DNA of 35,413 bases. Source: Clostridia bacterium. Its GTDB lineage: Bacteria; Bacillota; Clostridia; Christensenellales; QAND01. A program made the translations under genes and the position numbers. Of the stretch, positions 10,678-18,195 are shown one piece after another. The number at the start of each line of letters is the position of its first letter. Position 1 is the stretch's first letter. The notes below the pieces were generated by a model. That model did no database searches, was not told the DNA's origin, and was given only the letters and a program-made list of their open reading frames with translations. The stretch covers positions 1 through 35,413 of the forward strand of contig JAFSIR010000032.1 in NCBI GenBank assembly GCA_017439715.1. Direction: 5' to 3'.

Positions 10678-10871
10678 TATTTGTTTCCTCCGTTTAACAG
10701 ACACATCAAGACAGACCGCGTTTTAGGCAGTCTGCTTATTATAATACCAAATAATGCGAAAAAGGGGAAGTATCTGCGCGAAAAATGCACAGTCACCTTT
10801 TTTTCGCGGGTACGTACTATAAAGCGAGGCCCGAACACGGGCGCGAATACAATTCAAGGAGGTTCATCACG

Positions 10872-11090
10872 ATGAACATTTGCGGAACGAACAACAACAA
10901 CTGGATTTGGTTATTGTTCCTGCTGGCCATCTTCGGCGGCAACAGCTGCGGCAACAGCTGCGGCAACGGCTGCGGCAACGGCTGGGAAGAGATCATCCCG
11001 TTGATCATCCTGATCAGCCTGTTCGGGAACGGCTTTTGCGGCTGCGGGCAATCTGTCTGCGGTTGCGGCCAGTCCTCCTGCGGCTGCTGA
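10872..11090 (+). CDS. Small Cys/Gly/Asn-rich hydrophobic protein
   Basis: This 72-residue protein has 11 Cys and many Gly. It reads as a short polar start, a hydrophobic stretch (about 11-22), a GNSCGNSCGNGCGNG block (about 23-37), a second hydrophobic stretch (about 39-51) and a C-terminal block with three GCGQ/CGCG-type units. AAGGAGG lies 8 bp before the ATG, so translation is well supported. Short proteins of this kind in Clostridia have been auto-named chorion-class high-cysteine proteins, which tells nothing about function. A spore-layer or metal-binding role is possible but not shown. The gene is bounded by a terminator and stands alone between divergent glyS and convergent glycerate kinase. 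Confidence 0.8.
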   Translation: MNICGTNNNNWIWLLFLLAIFGGNSCGNSCGNGCGNGWEEIIPLIILISLFGNGFCGCGQSVCGCGQSSCGC

Positions 11091-11096
11091 CAACAG

Positions 11097-11122
11097 AAAA
11101 GGCCCTTAGGGGCCTTTTTTGT
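11097..11122 (+). terminator. Terminator between the Cys-rich gene and glycerate kinase
   Basis: AAAAGGCCC, TTAG loop and GGGCC followed by six T (11115-11120). The A-run on the left allows it to serve the convergent glycerate kinase gene too. Confidence 0.85.
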
Positions 11123-12252
11123 TATTTTTTAAGCACCACGCGGCCCAGGTTTTCCGCGCAATCAGCAATCAGGTCAAACGCGTTATTAAACGCATCCTCC
11201 AACCGCATCGGCCGGTTCATGGCAGAGAAAACGGCCGTTACACCCTTATCGTACACGCCTTTATATTTGCCCAGCACACTGCCGGCAATGCACAGGCAGG
11301 GCAGGTTTCTTTCTTTCGCCAGCTGGCCCACCGCGGCAGGCACCTTGCCAAACTCGGTGGAGCGGTCGGTCGCCCCTTCGCCGGTGATGATCAGGTCTGC
11401 CCGATCGGCCCGCGCTTCCAGCCCCGTGGCCTTGATCACGATATCGGTGCCCATCAGGAGCTTGCCGCCGATCAGCACCAGCGCGCCGCCCATGCCGCCG
11501 GCCGCGCCGGCGCCGCGCATATCGGTCATATCAATGCCGGTTTCTGCGGCCAAGAGTTTGGCATACCGACGCAGGCCATCGTCCAGCATGGTGATCATTT
11601 CCGGTGTGGCGCCCTTTTGCGGGCCAAAGATGGCGGAAGCGCCTTCCGGGCCGCATAGAGGGTTGTTCACATCGCACGCCACTTCAATCTCAATGTTTTT
11701 CATGCGAGCATCCAAGCCGGAGAAATCCACACGGTCAACATACAGCATTTCGCGGCCCACACAGGTGGTCAGCTCCAAGCCATCTCTATCAAAGAACCGG
11801 ACACCCAGGGCATGCAGCATGCCCATGCCGCCTTCGTTGGTGGCGGATCCGCCAATGCCGATGATGATCTTTTTCACGCCGAAATCAAGGGCGCTGCGGA
11901 TCAGCTGGCCGGTGCCGATGCTGGTCATGTTCATCGGGTTGCGGCGGGAACGGGGCACCTGCGTAAGGCCGGTGGCCGCTGCCATTTCGATCACAGCCGT
12001 TTGGCCGTTTTCCATCAAACCATAGAACGCATCAACCAGGTTGCCTTCCGGGCCGCACACTTCCATGCGCACCATTTTCCCGCCCATGGCCGCCAAAAAT
12101 GCTTCCACAGTGCCGTCGCCGCCATCGGCCATTGGCACTTTATCCACTTCCACTGCGGGATCAACAGCCCTAAGCCCTTTTTCAATGGCATTGGCAACCT
12201 GAATCGCGGAAAGAGAACCCTTGTATTTATCCGGGCAAATTAAAACATGCAT
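11122..12252 (-). CDS. Glycerate kinase (GlxK/GarK family)
   Basis: The enzyme phosphorylates D-glycerate, feeding serine or glyoxylate breakdown products into glycolysis. The 376-residue product begins with the family's characteristic VLICPDKYKGSLSA and continues with MADGGDGTVEAFL (about 45-57) and, later, GIGGSATNEGGMG and the glycine-rich GAGAAGGMGGAL stretch. The length is normal for the bacterial glycerate kinase type II fold. Two starts compete: an ATG at 12258 lies almost on top of the ribosome binding site, whereas the ATG at 12252 has AAGAAGTG 7 bp upstream and is preferred. The gene is divergent from tspO. Whether it makes 2- or 3-phosphoglycerate cannot be told from sequence alone. 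Confidence 0.94.
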   Translation of the reverse strand: MHVLICPDKYKGSLSAIQVANAIEKGLRAVDPAVEVDKVPMADGGDGTVEAFLAAMGGKMVRMEVCGPEGNLVDAFYGLMENGQTAVIEMAAATGLTQVPRSRRNPMNMTSIGTGQLIRSALDFGVKKIIIGIGGSATNEGGMGMLHALGVRFFDRDGLELTTCVGREMLYVDRVDFSGLDARMKNIEIEVACDVNNPLCGPEGASAIFGPQKGATPEMITMLDDGLRRYAKLLAAETGIDMTDMRGAGAAGGMGGALVLIGGKLLMGTDIVIKATGLEARADRADLIITGEGATDRSTEFGKVPAAVGQLAKERNLPCLCIAGSVLGKYKGVYDKGVTAVFSAMNRPMRLEDAFNNAFDLIADCAENLGRVVLKK

Positions 12253-12307
12253 AAGCATTCACTTCTTTCATATACTATTGATGCTAACAAGCCAAAGGAG
12301 GAAAAGC

Positions 12308-12772
12308 ATGAATCCCAAAACCAAACGTTGGATAAAAAGCAGCCTATGGGCACTTCTGGTCGTAGGGCTTTGTGCAGGGCTATCCTCTTTATTTACTGAC
12401 ACGGGCAGTACCTGGTATAAAAGCCTGATAAAACCGGCGTTTATGCCGGCCCCGGCGGTGTTCGGCTTTGTTTGGGCCGGGCTGTATCTGCTGCTTGCGG
12501 GCGCAGTTGCCGTTTTGATCTATCAAAACAACAGGCCTGCGCTGGGCGCAACAGCTGCACTGCTGGTACTGCTTGCGCTGTGGAACCTAACTTTTTTTCA
12601 GCTCCATAACGCGCTTGGCGGGCTTGTGCTGCTCGTGCTGAGCTTTGCTGCCGCCCTGTATACATTGAATAAAGCCCGGCCGAGCATATTGCCGGTCGTG
12701 GCCTATTCGTTGCTGATAATTTGGCTGGTGTTTGCCACTGTGCTGAACTATTATTTGGTTATGGCCAATTAG
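12308..12772 (+). CDS. tspO: TspO/MBR family membrane protein
   Basis: TspO proteins are five-helix membrane proteins that bind porphyrins and related tetrapyrroles and are linked to stress responses. The 154-residue product has five hydrophobic segments. Family signatures are seen: the Trp-Tyr...LxKPxxxPxxxxFxxVWxxLY stretch (about 37-62) and the LALWNLTFFQLHNALGG segment (about 94-110). AAAGGAGG lies upstream of the ATG at 12308. The gene converges on a leftward VOC gene and the two stop codons overlap by a few bases, with no hairpin between them. No heme-biosynthesis gene is nearby. Confidence 0.9.
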   Translation: MNPKTKRWIKSSLWALLVVGLCAGLSSLFTDTGSTWYKSLIKPAFMPAPAVFGFVWAGLYLLLAGAVAVLIYQNNRPALGATAALLVLLALWNLTFFQLHNALGGLVLLVLSFAAALYTLNKARPSILPVVAYSLLIIWLVFATVLNYYLVMAN

Positions 12773-13161
12773 TCAAGCACGCACATCAGTTCGATGCGCT
12801 CCATCGCCGGGCCGACACAGAACGCCAGGCGATGCTTGGGGGTGCGGCCGGTCAGCGGCACTTCATCCGCCCGGTCAAACACAACGCCCTCAGCCTTCAG
12901 GCGGGCAATCTCAGCGTTGATATCTTTAACGCGGAAAGAAATATGGATCGGCGGGGCCCCCTGCGGCGTATATCCGGCATGAGGCTGAACAAATTCAAGC
13001 GTGATGCCATCTTTATGGGCATACTGCAGCGTGGCAAGGCCGCCATCGCGCGGGATCACAGCACGGTCTCCGGCTTCAAAACCGAAATGGTCATGATAAA
13101 AAGCGAGAGACTCATCTACATCTGACACCATCATACCGATATGATCCAAAGCAAATTCCAT
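12769..13161 (-). CDS. VOC (glyoxalase/epimerase fold) family protein
   Basis: The 130-residue product has two beta-alpha-beta-beta-beta modules of the vicinal oxygen chelate fold. Candidate metal ligands at the usual places are the His in LDHIG (about 8), the Glu in ITLEFV, the His in PIHISF and the Glu in ERIELM near the C terminus. This set matches methylmalonyl-CoA epimerase and lactoylglutathione lyase relatives, but the substrate cannot be assigned. The ATG at 13161 is preferred over an upstream TTG because GAGGTG lies 7 bp before it. The neighbours (tspO, ECF transporter) give no functional hint. Confidence 0.85.
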   Translation of the reverse strand: MEFALDHIGMMVSDVDESLAFYHDHFGFEAGDRAVIPRDGGLATLQYAHKDGITLEFVQPHAGYTPQGAPPIHISFRVKDINAEIARLKAEGVVFDRADEVPLTGRTPKHRLAFCVGPAMERIELMCVLD

Positions 13162-13189
13162 TTTCAATCACCTCAAAATTTGATAATTA

Positions 13190-13218
13190 ATTGTATCACA
13201 TCATAACATACAAAAGAA
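13190..13218 (-). promoter_or_regulatory. Probable promoter of the VOC gene
   Basis: On the minus strand TTCTTT (13213-13218) and TACAAT (13190-13195) are 17 bp apart, with a TGA extension directly before the -10. It lies about 30 bp before the VOC start. Confidence 0.5.
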
Positions 13219-13240
13219 GTAGCCATAATTAAAAATATGG

Positions 13241-13269
13241 TTGTTTACAATTCACTTTATTGATATAAT
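13241..13269 (+). promoter_or_regulatory. Promoter of the transporter-coaX-hom-cupin unit
   Basis: TTGTTT (13241-13246), 17 bp, and a perfect TATAAT (13264-13269) lie 25 bp before the transporter start. No riboswitch fits in the short leader. Confidence 0.65.
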
Positions 13270-13294
13270 GTGCTATCAAAAGAGGTTTTATATT

Positions 13295-13894
13295 ATGAAA
13301 CAGAATCAGACTATCAAAATGGTATCTTCCGCGATGCTCGCGGCGTTGGTTTTCGTTTTGGGGCTCACACCGCTGGGGATAATCCCGCTTGGGTTTATCA
13401 ACGTAACGATCCTGTGCGTTCCGGTGATCATCGGTACGCTGTTTCTTGGTTTGCGCACCGGCCTAGTGTTGGGCGGTTTGTTCGGCCTGGCCAGCGTGAT
13501 GAGCGCGCTTGGCATGTCTATGACAGCGCCGTCGGCGCTGGCTTCGGCGCTTGCGGCTGCCAACCCGCTGTTGCTGGTACTCATGTGCATGATCCCGCGT
13601 TTGGCGGTGCCGACCGTTGCGGCGCTGGTGTATCGCCTGCTCACCCGGAAAAAGGATTGCTCCGTGCGCGCCGTGCCTTTTGCGGCGGCGGCGGGCTCGC
13701 TCACCAACACGGTGCTGTATCTTGGGCTGATGCTGCTGTTTTACCAAATGTCAGGGCTGGACACGCAGGCTGTTATTGGAATTATCACGGGCACGGCGCT
13801 GATTGCCGGCAGCACAGAAGCGGCCGTGGCAGCCATCATTGTAACGCCGATCATGGCAGCAGTTTGGAAAAAACGCCGCAGCGAGCGGGAGTAA
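13295..13894 (+). CDS. panT: ECF transporter S component, probably pantothenate (PanT-like)
   Basis: S components are small membrane proteins that bind one vitamin and use shared EcfA/A'/T subunits encoded elsewhere. The 199-residue product has six hydrophobic segments and an N-terminal pattern (AALVFVLGLTPLGIIPLG, then TILCVPVIIGTLFLG and GGLFGLASVMSA) typical of the ECF family. Assignment to pantothenate is inferred from position: it lies 24 bp before coaX, whose product phosphorylates pantothenate, and such pairs are known in Firmicutes. AGAGG lies upstream of the ATG at 13295; the reading frame continues further upstream but would include the promoter. The product lacks ATPase or T-subunit features, so it depends on a module outside this window. 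Confidence 0.82.
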   Translation: MKQNQTIKMVSSAMLAALVFVLGLTPLGIIPLGFINVTILCVPVIIGTLFLGLRTGLVLGGLFGLASVMSALGMSMTAPSALASALAAANPLLLVLMCMIPRLAVPTVAALVYRLLTRKKDCSVRAVPFAAAAGSLTNTVLYLGLMLLFYQMSGLDTQAVIGIITGTALIAGSTEAAVAAIIVTPIMAAVWKKRRSERE

Positions 13895-13918
13895 GCGGCG
13901 GAAAGGGGCAAATAAGCT

Positions 13919-14683
13919 ATGTTATTGGCCATTGATGTGGGCAACTCCAATATCAAAACCGGTTTGTTCCGGGGCAAAGAACTGATCGCGTCCTGGCGTA
14001 TCACTACCCGGCAGGACCGCAGCAGCGATGAAACGGGGCTGCAGATGGTGCAGTTTTTACAGTTTATCGGGTTTAAGCCGAGCGATGTCGAAGCGGTGAT
14101 TGTGTCGAGCGTGTCGCCGGGCATGAACTATACGATTGAACGCATGATCAACACATACTTTCAGATCACGCCGCTTTTCGTTTCCTCGTCTTTGAATATG
14201 GAGCTGACCATTGCCTATAAACCTGCAACCAGCCTGGGGGCAGACCGCATTGCCAACGCCGTGGGTGCGTATACACTGTACGGCGGCCCGGTGATCACTG
14301 TTGATTTTGGCACGGCCACCACCTTTGGCGCCATCAGCGCCGATGGAACGTTTATGGGCGGGCCGATCGCACCCGGCATTCGCAGCGCAACGGATGCGCT
14401 GGTGAACAACGCGGCGCAGCTGCACCGGTTTGATTTTGTTACGCCGAAAAAAGCGGTGGCCAACAATACGATCGAAGCCATGCAGGCAGGCGTGATGTAT
14501 GGGTTCTCCGGATTGGCTGATCATATCATTGAGCGTATGAAGAGCGAGATCGGGCCGGAAGCCAAAGTGATCGCGACCGGCGGGATGAGCGATGTGATCG
14601 CCGGTGACAGCCGGTATATCGACGTTGTGGATAAACTGTTGACCTTGAAAGGCCTTCAGATCCTATATAGCCAAAACTCGTGA
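13919..14683 (+). CDS. coaX: Type III pantothenate kinase
   Basis: CoaX carries out the first step of coenzyme A synthesis, phosphorylating pantothenate; unlike CoaA it is insensitive to CoA feedback and needs a monovalent cation. The 254-residue product has the ASKHA-fold phosphate-1 loop DVGNSNIKTG at 6-15, the GADR pantothenate-site motif (about 101-104), phosphate-2 DFGTATTF (about 123-130) and a C-terminal TGGMSD. AAAGGGG lies upstream of the ATG. It is flanked by the transporter (24 bp) and homoserine dehydrogenase (13 bp), so one transcript is likely. Confidence 0.96.
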   Translation: MLLAIDVGNSNIKTGLFRGKELIASWRITTRQDRSSDETGLQMVQFLQFIGFKPSDVEAVIVSSVSPGMNYTIERMINTYFQITPLFVSSSLNMELTIAYKPATSLGADRIANAVGAYTLYGGPVITVDFGTATTFGAISADGTFMGGPIAPGIRSATDALVNNAAQLHRFDFVTPKKAVANNTIEAMQAGVMYGFSGLADHIIERMKSEIGPEAKVIATGGMSDVIAGDSRYIDVVDKLLTLKGLQILYSQNS

Positions 14684-14696
14684 AAGAGGAACACAG

Positions 14697-15965
14697 ATGA
14701 AAAAACGAATTGCCCTGTTGGGTGCAGGCACGGTGGGCGCCGGTGTGTGCCGGCTGCTTGCGGAAAACGGTGATATGATCCTGGACAATAACGGGGTTGA
14801 GATCGAGATCGCCGCGATCCTGGTGCGGGATCTGAATAAGGAGCGCCCGGGCGTTCCCAAAGAATTACTGACCGATGATTTTGAAAAGATCATGGCGGAT
14901 GATTCCATCGTTTTGGTGGCTGAGGCCATGGGCGGTGTGCATCCGGCGCTTGAGTATGCCCTGCGCGTGCTAAAAGCAGGCAAATGCTTTGTAACAGCCA
15001 ACAAAGAGCTGCTCAGCCAGCATTTTGAAGAACTGGAAAGAACGGCGTTTGAACATGGCACAGGCCTGTATTTTGAGCCGAGCGTGGCCGGCGCAGTGCC
15101 GGTGATCAAAGCCCTTACGGATTCTTTGGCGGCCAACCGCATCTATTCCGTGATGGGCATCATCAACGGCACGACCAACTACATCCTCTCTAAAATGAGC
15201 GAGGAAAACATGGGGTATGCCGAAGCGCTGGCCGAAGCAACGGAGCTTGGCTATGCCGAGCCCGATCCCACCAACGATGTGGAAGGATACGATGCCCGCT
15301 TTAAGCTTTCCATCCTGTCTTCCCTTGCGTTTGACAGGCGCGTATACGTGAAAGATATTTTTTGCGAAGGGATCACTGCCATCACGGCGGATGACATGCG
15401 CGTTGCCAAAGACATGGGCTATGGCATCAAGCTGCTGGCCATCGGCAAAATGGAGGATGACAAGATCCAGGTGCGTGTGCACCCCACCATGCTGCCGCTC
15501 AGCCACCCGCTTTGCTCTGTGAACGGATCGTTCAACGCGGTGTTTGTAAACGCAAGCGCAGCGGGCGAAATGATGTTTTACGGCCGCGGCGCGGGCGATA
15601 TGCCCACGGCCAGCGCTATGGCGGGCGATATCCTGCACGCCTTGATGCAGGAAACGCGGCGGCGTTATCCGTTTGTGCTTGGCGGCGTACCGGCGGCACA
15701 GATAACGGATGATTGGAACAGCGCCTTCTTCCTTTCCTCCGTTGCACAGGACGAGCCGCTGGTGCTAGCGCGTGTGGCCAACATTTTCGGCAAACACGGC
15801 GTGTCGCTCAAAACGGTGCTCCAACCGGGCGAAGCGAGTGATGGGTGCACCCGCGTGATCCTGATTACGCACATTACCTCGGAGCTTAAATTCCGCAAAG
15901 CGCTGGAAGAGCTTAAGGAACTGGATTGTATCGAAGTGCGGAACATCATCCGCGTTGAAGAGTAA
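14697..15965 (+). CDS. hom: Homoserine dehydrogenase with ACT domain
   Basis: The enzyme reduces aspartate semialdehyde to homoserine for threonine, methionine and isoleucine synthesis. The 422-residue product has the nucleotide-binding GAGTVGAG at 9-16, the catalytic-domain segments NKELLS, EPSVAGAVPVIKAL and INGTTNYILSKM, and a C-terminal ACT domain (about 350-420; LVLARVANIFGKHGVSLKTV) that usually binds threonine as feedback inhibitor. It is monofunctional, with no aspartokinase part. AGAGGAA precedes the ATG, 13 bp after coaX. The usual partners thrB and thrC are not in this window. Confidence 0.97.
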   Translation: MKKRIALLGAGTVGAGVCRLLAENGDMILDNNGVEIEIAAILVRDLNKERPGVPKELLTDDFEKIMADDSIVLVAEAMGGVHPALEYALRVLKAGKCFVTANKELLSQHFEELERTAFEHGTGLYFEPSVAGAVPVIKALTDSLAANRIYSVMGIINGTTNYILSKMSEENMGYAEALAEATELGYAEPDPTNDVEGYDARFKLSILSSLAFDRRVYVKDIFCEGITAITADDMRVAKDMGYGIKLLAIGKMEDDKIQVRVHPTMLPLSHPLCSVNGSFNAVFVNASAAGEMMFYGRGAGDMPTASAMAGDILHALMQETRRRYPFVLGGVPAAQITDDWNSAFFLSSVAQDEPLVLARVANIFGKHGVSLKTVLQPGEASDGCTRVILITHITSELKFRKALEELKELDCIEVRNIIRVEE

Positions 15966-15981
15966 AAAAGGAGGAACAACT

Positions 15982-16329
15982 ATGGTTTTCAAAAAAGGCA
16001 CCACCAAAGAAGAAGTCCGTGTGGCCATGCGGCAAGGCCCCGGCGAAGTGCATGTTCGTGAGCTGACCGACGCGGCCGGCCGCCCGGCGAAGTGCCGTGT
16101 GTTCAGCGAGTTTATCATTAACCCCGGCTGCGGCATCGGCGAGCATCCCCATGTGGGCGAAACGGAATTCTATTATATCATCGCCGGCTCCGGCGTTGTG
16201 TGTGACAACGGCACGGAAGTGCCTGTGTCCGCGGGCGACACCATGAGCACCGGCAACGGCAGCACCCACAGCATCACCAACACGGGCTCTGAGCCCATGG
16301 TTGTGCTCGGCTGCGTTGTTCTCGACTAA
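15982..16329 (+). CDS. Small single-domain cupin protein
   Basis: The 115-residue product is one cupin barrel. Motif 1 is clear in EHPHVGETEFYYIIAGSG (two His and a Glu with correct spacing), and motif 2 appears as SAGDTMSTGNGSTHSITNTG with the expected His. These residues would bind a divalent metal. The reaction or ligand is unknown; stand-alone cupins range from enzymes to small-molecule sensors. AAAGGAGG lies 7 bp before the ATG and the gene starts 17 bp after hom, so it ends the same operon. A perfect terminator follows. Confidence 0.88.
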   Translation: MVFKKGTTKEEVRVAMRQGPGEVHVRELTDAAGRPAKCRVFSEFIINPGCGIGEHPHVGETEFYYIIAGSGVVCDNGTEVPVSAGDTMSTGNGSTHSITNTGSEPMVVLGCVVLD

Positions 16330-16339
16330 AAGAGCATAT

Positions 16340-16368
16340 AAAAAGCGCGGTATATCCGCGCTTTTTTT
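16340..16368 (+). terminator. Bidirectional terminator after the cupin gene
   Basis: AAAAAGCGCGG, TATAT loop, CCGCGCTTTTTTT. It also lies at the end of the convergent GNAT gene. Confidence 0.92.
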
Positions 16369-16372
16369 GTTT

Positions 16373-16870
16373 TTATAAGAGCTTTTCCATCAGGCAGAAC
16401 AGCCTGTCCCGAAACACAGCCGTGCCCACGGGCGTAAACCCATGTGCACGATACAGCTTCATGGCAAAGGGGTTGAGTACCATGGCGTCCAATCGCAGGG
16501 AAGTGTAACCCGCCTGTGCCGCTATCGTTTCCACATACGTTAACACGCGGCTGCCGACCCCGCGGCGCTGAAACCGAGGCGACACGCAAAATCGGTGCAG
16601 CACGGCCCAGCGGCCACCGCTGTCCTGCCAGCGCCCATCGCTGTATTCTTCATCCGCCTCTTCGTTGAGCACGAACACGGCCGCCGGCACGCCGCCGATT
16701 CGCCCCAGAAACAGCTCCTGTCGGGCAAGATCGGCCCGCACATCATCCATGCAAGGATATGTTTCGTTCCATTGGTCAATCCCGTTCAAAAACATTTCTT
16801 CAATCGCATCGCGAATGATTTGATAAACTTCGGCAGCCTCATGCGCCTGCGCCCGGCTGAATTGGATCAT
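16373..16870 (-). CDS. GNAT-family N-acetyltransferase
   Basis: The 165-residue product has the Gcn5-related fold: an N-terminal AAEVYQIIRDAIEEMF helix pair, a central strand pair (VLHRFCVSPRFQRRGVGSRVLTYVE) in which QRRGVGS is the acetyl-CoA pyrophosphate loop, and the C-terminal MVLNPFAMKLYRAHGFTPVG typical of the family. The acceptor substrate is unknown. The start overlaps the stop of the DUF1836 gene as ATGA, so the two are translationally coupled in one leftward transcript. Confidence 0.9.
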   Translation of the reverse strand: MIQFSRAQAHEAAEVYQIIRDAIEEMFLNGIDQWNETYPCMDDVRADLARQELFLGRIGGVPAAVFVLNEEADEEYSDGRWQDSGGRWAVLHRFCVSPRFQRRGVGSRVLTYVETIAAQAGYTSLRLDAMVLNPFAMKLYRAHGFTPVGTAVFRDRLFCLMEKLL

Positions 16871-17355
16871 TGGGCCGCCTCTTGCCGTGCATCCAGCAGC
16901 ATGCGGGCATACAGCTTGTTGGCCACAGCCGTTACCATGGCATGCAGCAGATCAGCCTGCGCAAAGGGGCTGGCTTTGCCCTGCACAGTATTGCGCAGCG
17001 TTTGCTCCATCAGTTCGCAAAACGTGTCATACAAGGGGGCAACAGCCTCCTCCGCCGGGCAGAGCAGCTTAAACGCATCCGCAATCTCCGGTATGCTGAA
17101 CGCCTGCTTGAACAAACAAAGCATGGTCAGCCGGGCCATATGCTCGCGTGTGTACAGCTTGCGTTTAGGCGCGGGCAGCAGTTTTTGCTTTACATAATTG
17201 TTTACCATCGTGCCCGTGACTGATCGATCGGACCCGCCACCCAGCAGCGGCCCCAGAGAATCGTTGAGCAGCCAAAGCACCTGTTCCAAATACAGCCCGA
17301 CCGCGGGAAAAGAAGCATACCGCGGGCAAGAAAATGCCATCAGCGTTTGTTTCAT
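16867..17355 (-). CDS. DUF1836 protein, probable MerR-like DNA-binding regulator
   Basis: The 162-residue product matches DUF1836: SVTGTMVNNYVKQKLLPAPKRKLYTREHMARL (about 45-76, quoted as a region only) is the conserved winged-helix-like part that resembles the MerR recognition segment. The rest is helical. The family has no firmly established function; DNA binding is inferred from this pattern. TGGAGGAATAGCGA precedes the ATG. It is divergent from the hemolysin III gene 140 bp away, and a perfect 15-bp palindrome lies in that gene's promoter, which makes it a candidate regulator of hemolysin III and of itself. Co-occurrence of DUF1836 and hemolysin III genes has been seen in other Firmicutes, from memory. 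Confidence 0.82.
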   Translation of the reverse strand: MKQTLMAFSCPRYASFPAVGLYLEQVLWLLNDSLGPLLGGGSDRSVTGTMVNNYVKQKLLPAPKRKLYTREHMARLTMLCLFKQAFSIPEIADAFKLLCPAEEAVAPLYDTFCELMEQTLRNTVQGKASPFAQADLLHAMVTAVANKLYARMLLDARQEAAQ

Positions 17356-17441
17356 TCGCTATTCCTCCAAACACATATAATATAGCAAATCCAAACGCGC
17401 AGGAAAAGCCTAAAAAACAAAATAACATGATAAATAACATA

Positions 17442-17470
17442 TTGACATATAGTATTAAATACTAGATAAT
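17442..17470 (+). promoter_or_regulatory. Promoter of the hemolysin III gene
   Basis: A perfect TTGACA (17442-17447) and GATAAT (17465-17470) are spaced 17 bp. The start codon follows 25 bp later. The spacer is almost filled by a palindrome (separate entry). Confidence 0.82.
17450..17464. promoter_or_regulatory. 15-bp palindromic operator candidate
   Basis: TAGTATT-A-AATACTA is a perfect inverted repeat lying wholly between the -35 and -10 boxes of the hemolysin III promoter. A protein bound here would block RNA polymerase, or twist the spacer as MerR-type activators do. The adjacent DUF1836 protein is the obvious candidate. Confidence 0.7.
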
Positions 17471-17495
17471 AAAGTATAAAAAAGGTGATTCACTT

Positions 17496-18152
17496 ATGAA
17501 AGATGACAGATCCACGCATCGGGTGAAGATTCCGCAGTATACGCGCGGGGAAGAGCTGATCAACAGCATTTCCCATGCTGCTGGGGCGGCATTTGCCGTG
17601 CTGGCGCTGGTGCTGTGCGTTATAAAGGCAGCAGCGGCGCGGGCCATTGTCAGTGTGGCGGTATACGGAAGCACGCTGGTGCTGCTGTATGTTAATTCCA
17701 CGGTGTATCATGCGCTGCGGCCCAATAAGGGCAAGCGGGTGATGCGGGTGATTGACCATTGCTCGATCTATCTTTTGATCGCCGGCACATACACGCCGTT
17801 CACCCTGGTGTCGCTCGCCGGGGCAACAGGGTGGGTGCTGTTCGGCATAGTGTGGGGTGCAGCAGTATTGGGCACCGTGTTATCCGCCATTGATCTTGAG
17901 CGGTTTAAAGTAGCTGAGATCATTTCTTATCTTGCCATGGGCTGGGTGATCATTGCGGCATTTAAGCCGCTCACAGCGGCTGTTGCACCATCCGGCGTGG
18001 TGCTTTTGGTGTGTGGCGGGGTGGTGTATACCCTAGGGGCGGTATTATACGGCCTGGGCGGCAAAAAACGGTATCTGCACAGCCTGTTTCATTTCTTTGT
18101 GCTGGGCGGCAGCGTGCTGCATTTTTTGGCAGTATATCTGTTTGTGCTGTAA
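17496..18152 (+). CDS. Hemolysin III / PAQR-family membrane protein (TrhA-like)
   Basis: The 218-residue product has seven predicted membrane segments and the PAQR-family zinc/hydrolase residues: ISHAAGA near the N terminus, NSTVYHAL in helix 2-3, the IDHCSIYLLIAGTYTPF stretch and the C-terminal HSLFHFFVLGGSVLHFLAV with paired His. Despite the name, most members are not proven toxins; bacterial homologues have been linked to membrane energetics and lipid homeostasis. AAGGTGA precedes the ATG. A promoter with a palindromic spacer lies upstream and a strong bidirectional terminator downstream, so it is a single-gene unit under likely specific control. Confidence 0.9.
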   Translation: MKDDRSTHRVKIPQYTRGEELINSISHAAGAAFAVLALVLCVIKAAAARAIVSVAVYGSTLVLLYVNSTVYHALRPNKGKRVMRVIDHCSIYLLIAGTYTPFTLVSLAGATGWVLFGIVWGAAVLGTVLSAIDLERFKVAEIISYLAMGWVIIAAFKPLTAAVAPSGVVLLVCGGVVYTLGAVLYGLGGKKRYLHSLFHFFVLGGSVLHFLAVYLFVL

Positions 18153-18163
18153 ACGAAAGCATT

Positions 18164-18193
18164 AAAAAAGCGTGCCTTGCGGGCACGCTTTTT
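18164..18193 (+). terminator. Bidirectional terminator
   Basis: A-run, GCGTGCC (18170-18176), TTGC loop, GGCACGC (18182-18188) and T-run. It serves hemolysin III on the plus strand and the acyl-CoA synthetase on the minus strand. Confidence 0.92.
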
Positions 18194-18195
18194 GT

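Noticed and set aside
10738-10745. TATAAT on both strands between glyS and the Cys-rich gene
   Set aside because: No acceptable -35 at 16-18 bp was found on either strand, so I did not list it as a promoter; the minus-strand copy remains possible for glyS.
10678-10871. T-box leader for glyS
   Set aside because: No T-box consensus and no specifier stem are seen; the leader is too short.
13181-13198. TGATA...TATCA inverted repeat before the VOC gene
   Set aside because: Only 5-bp arms in AT-rich DNA; likely chance.
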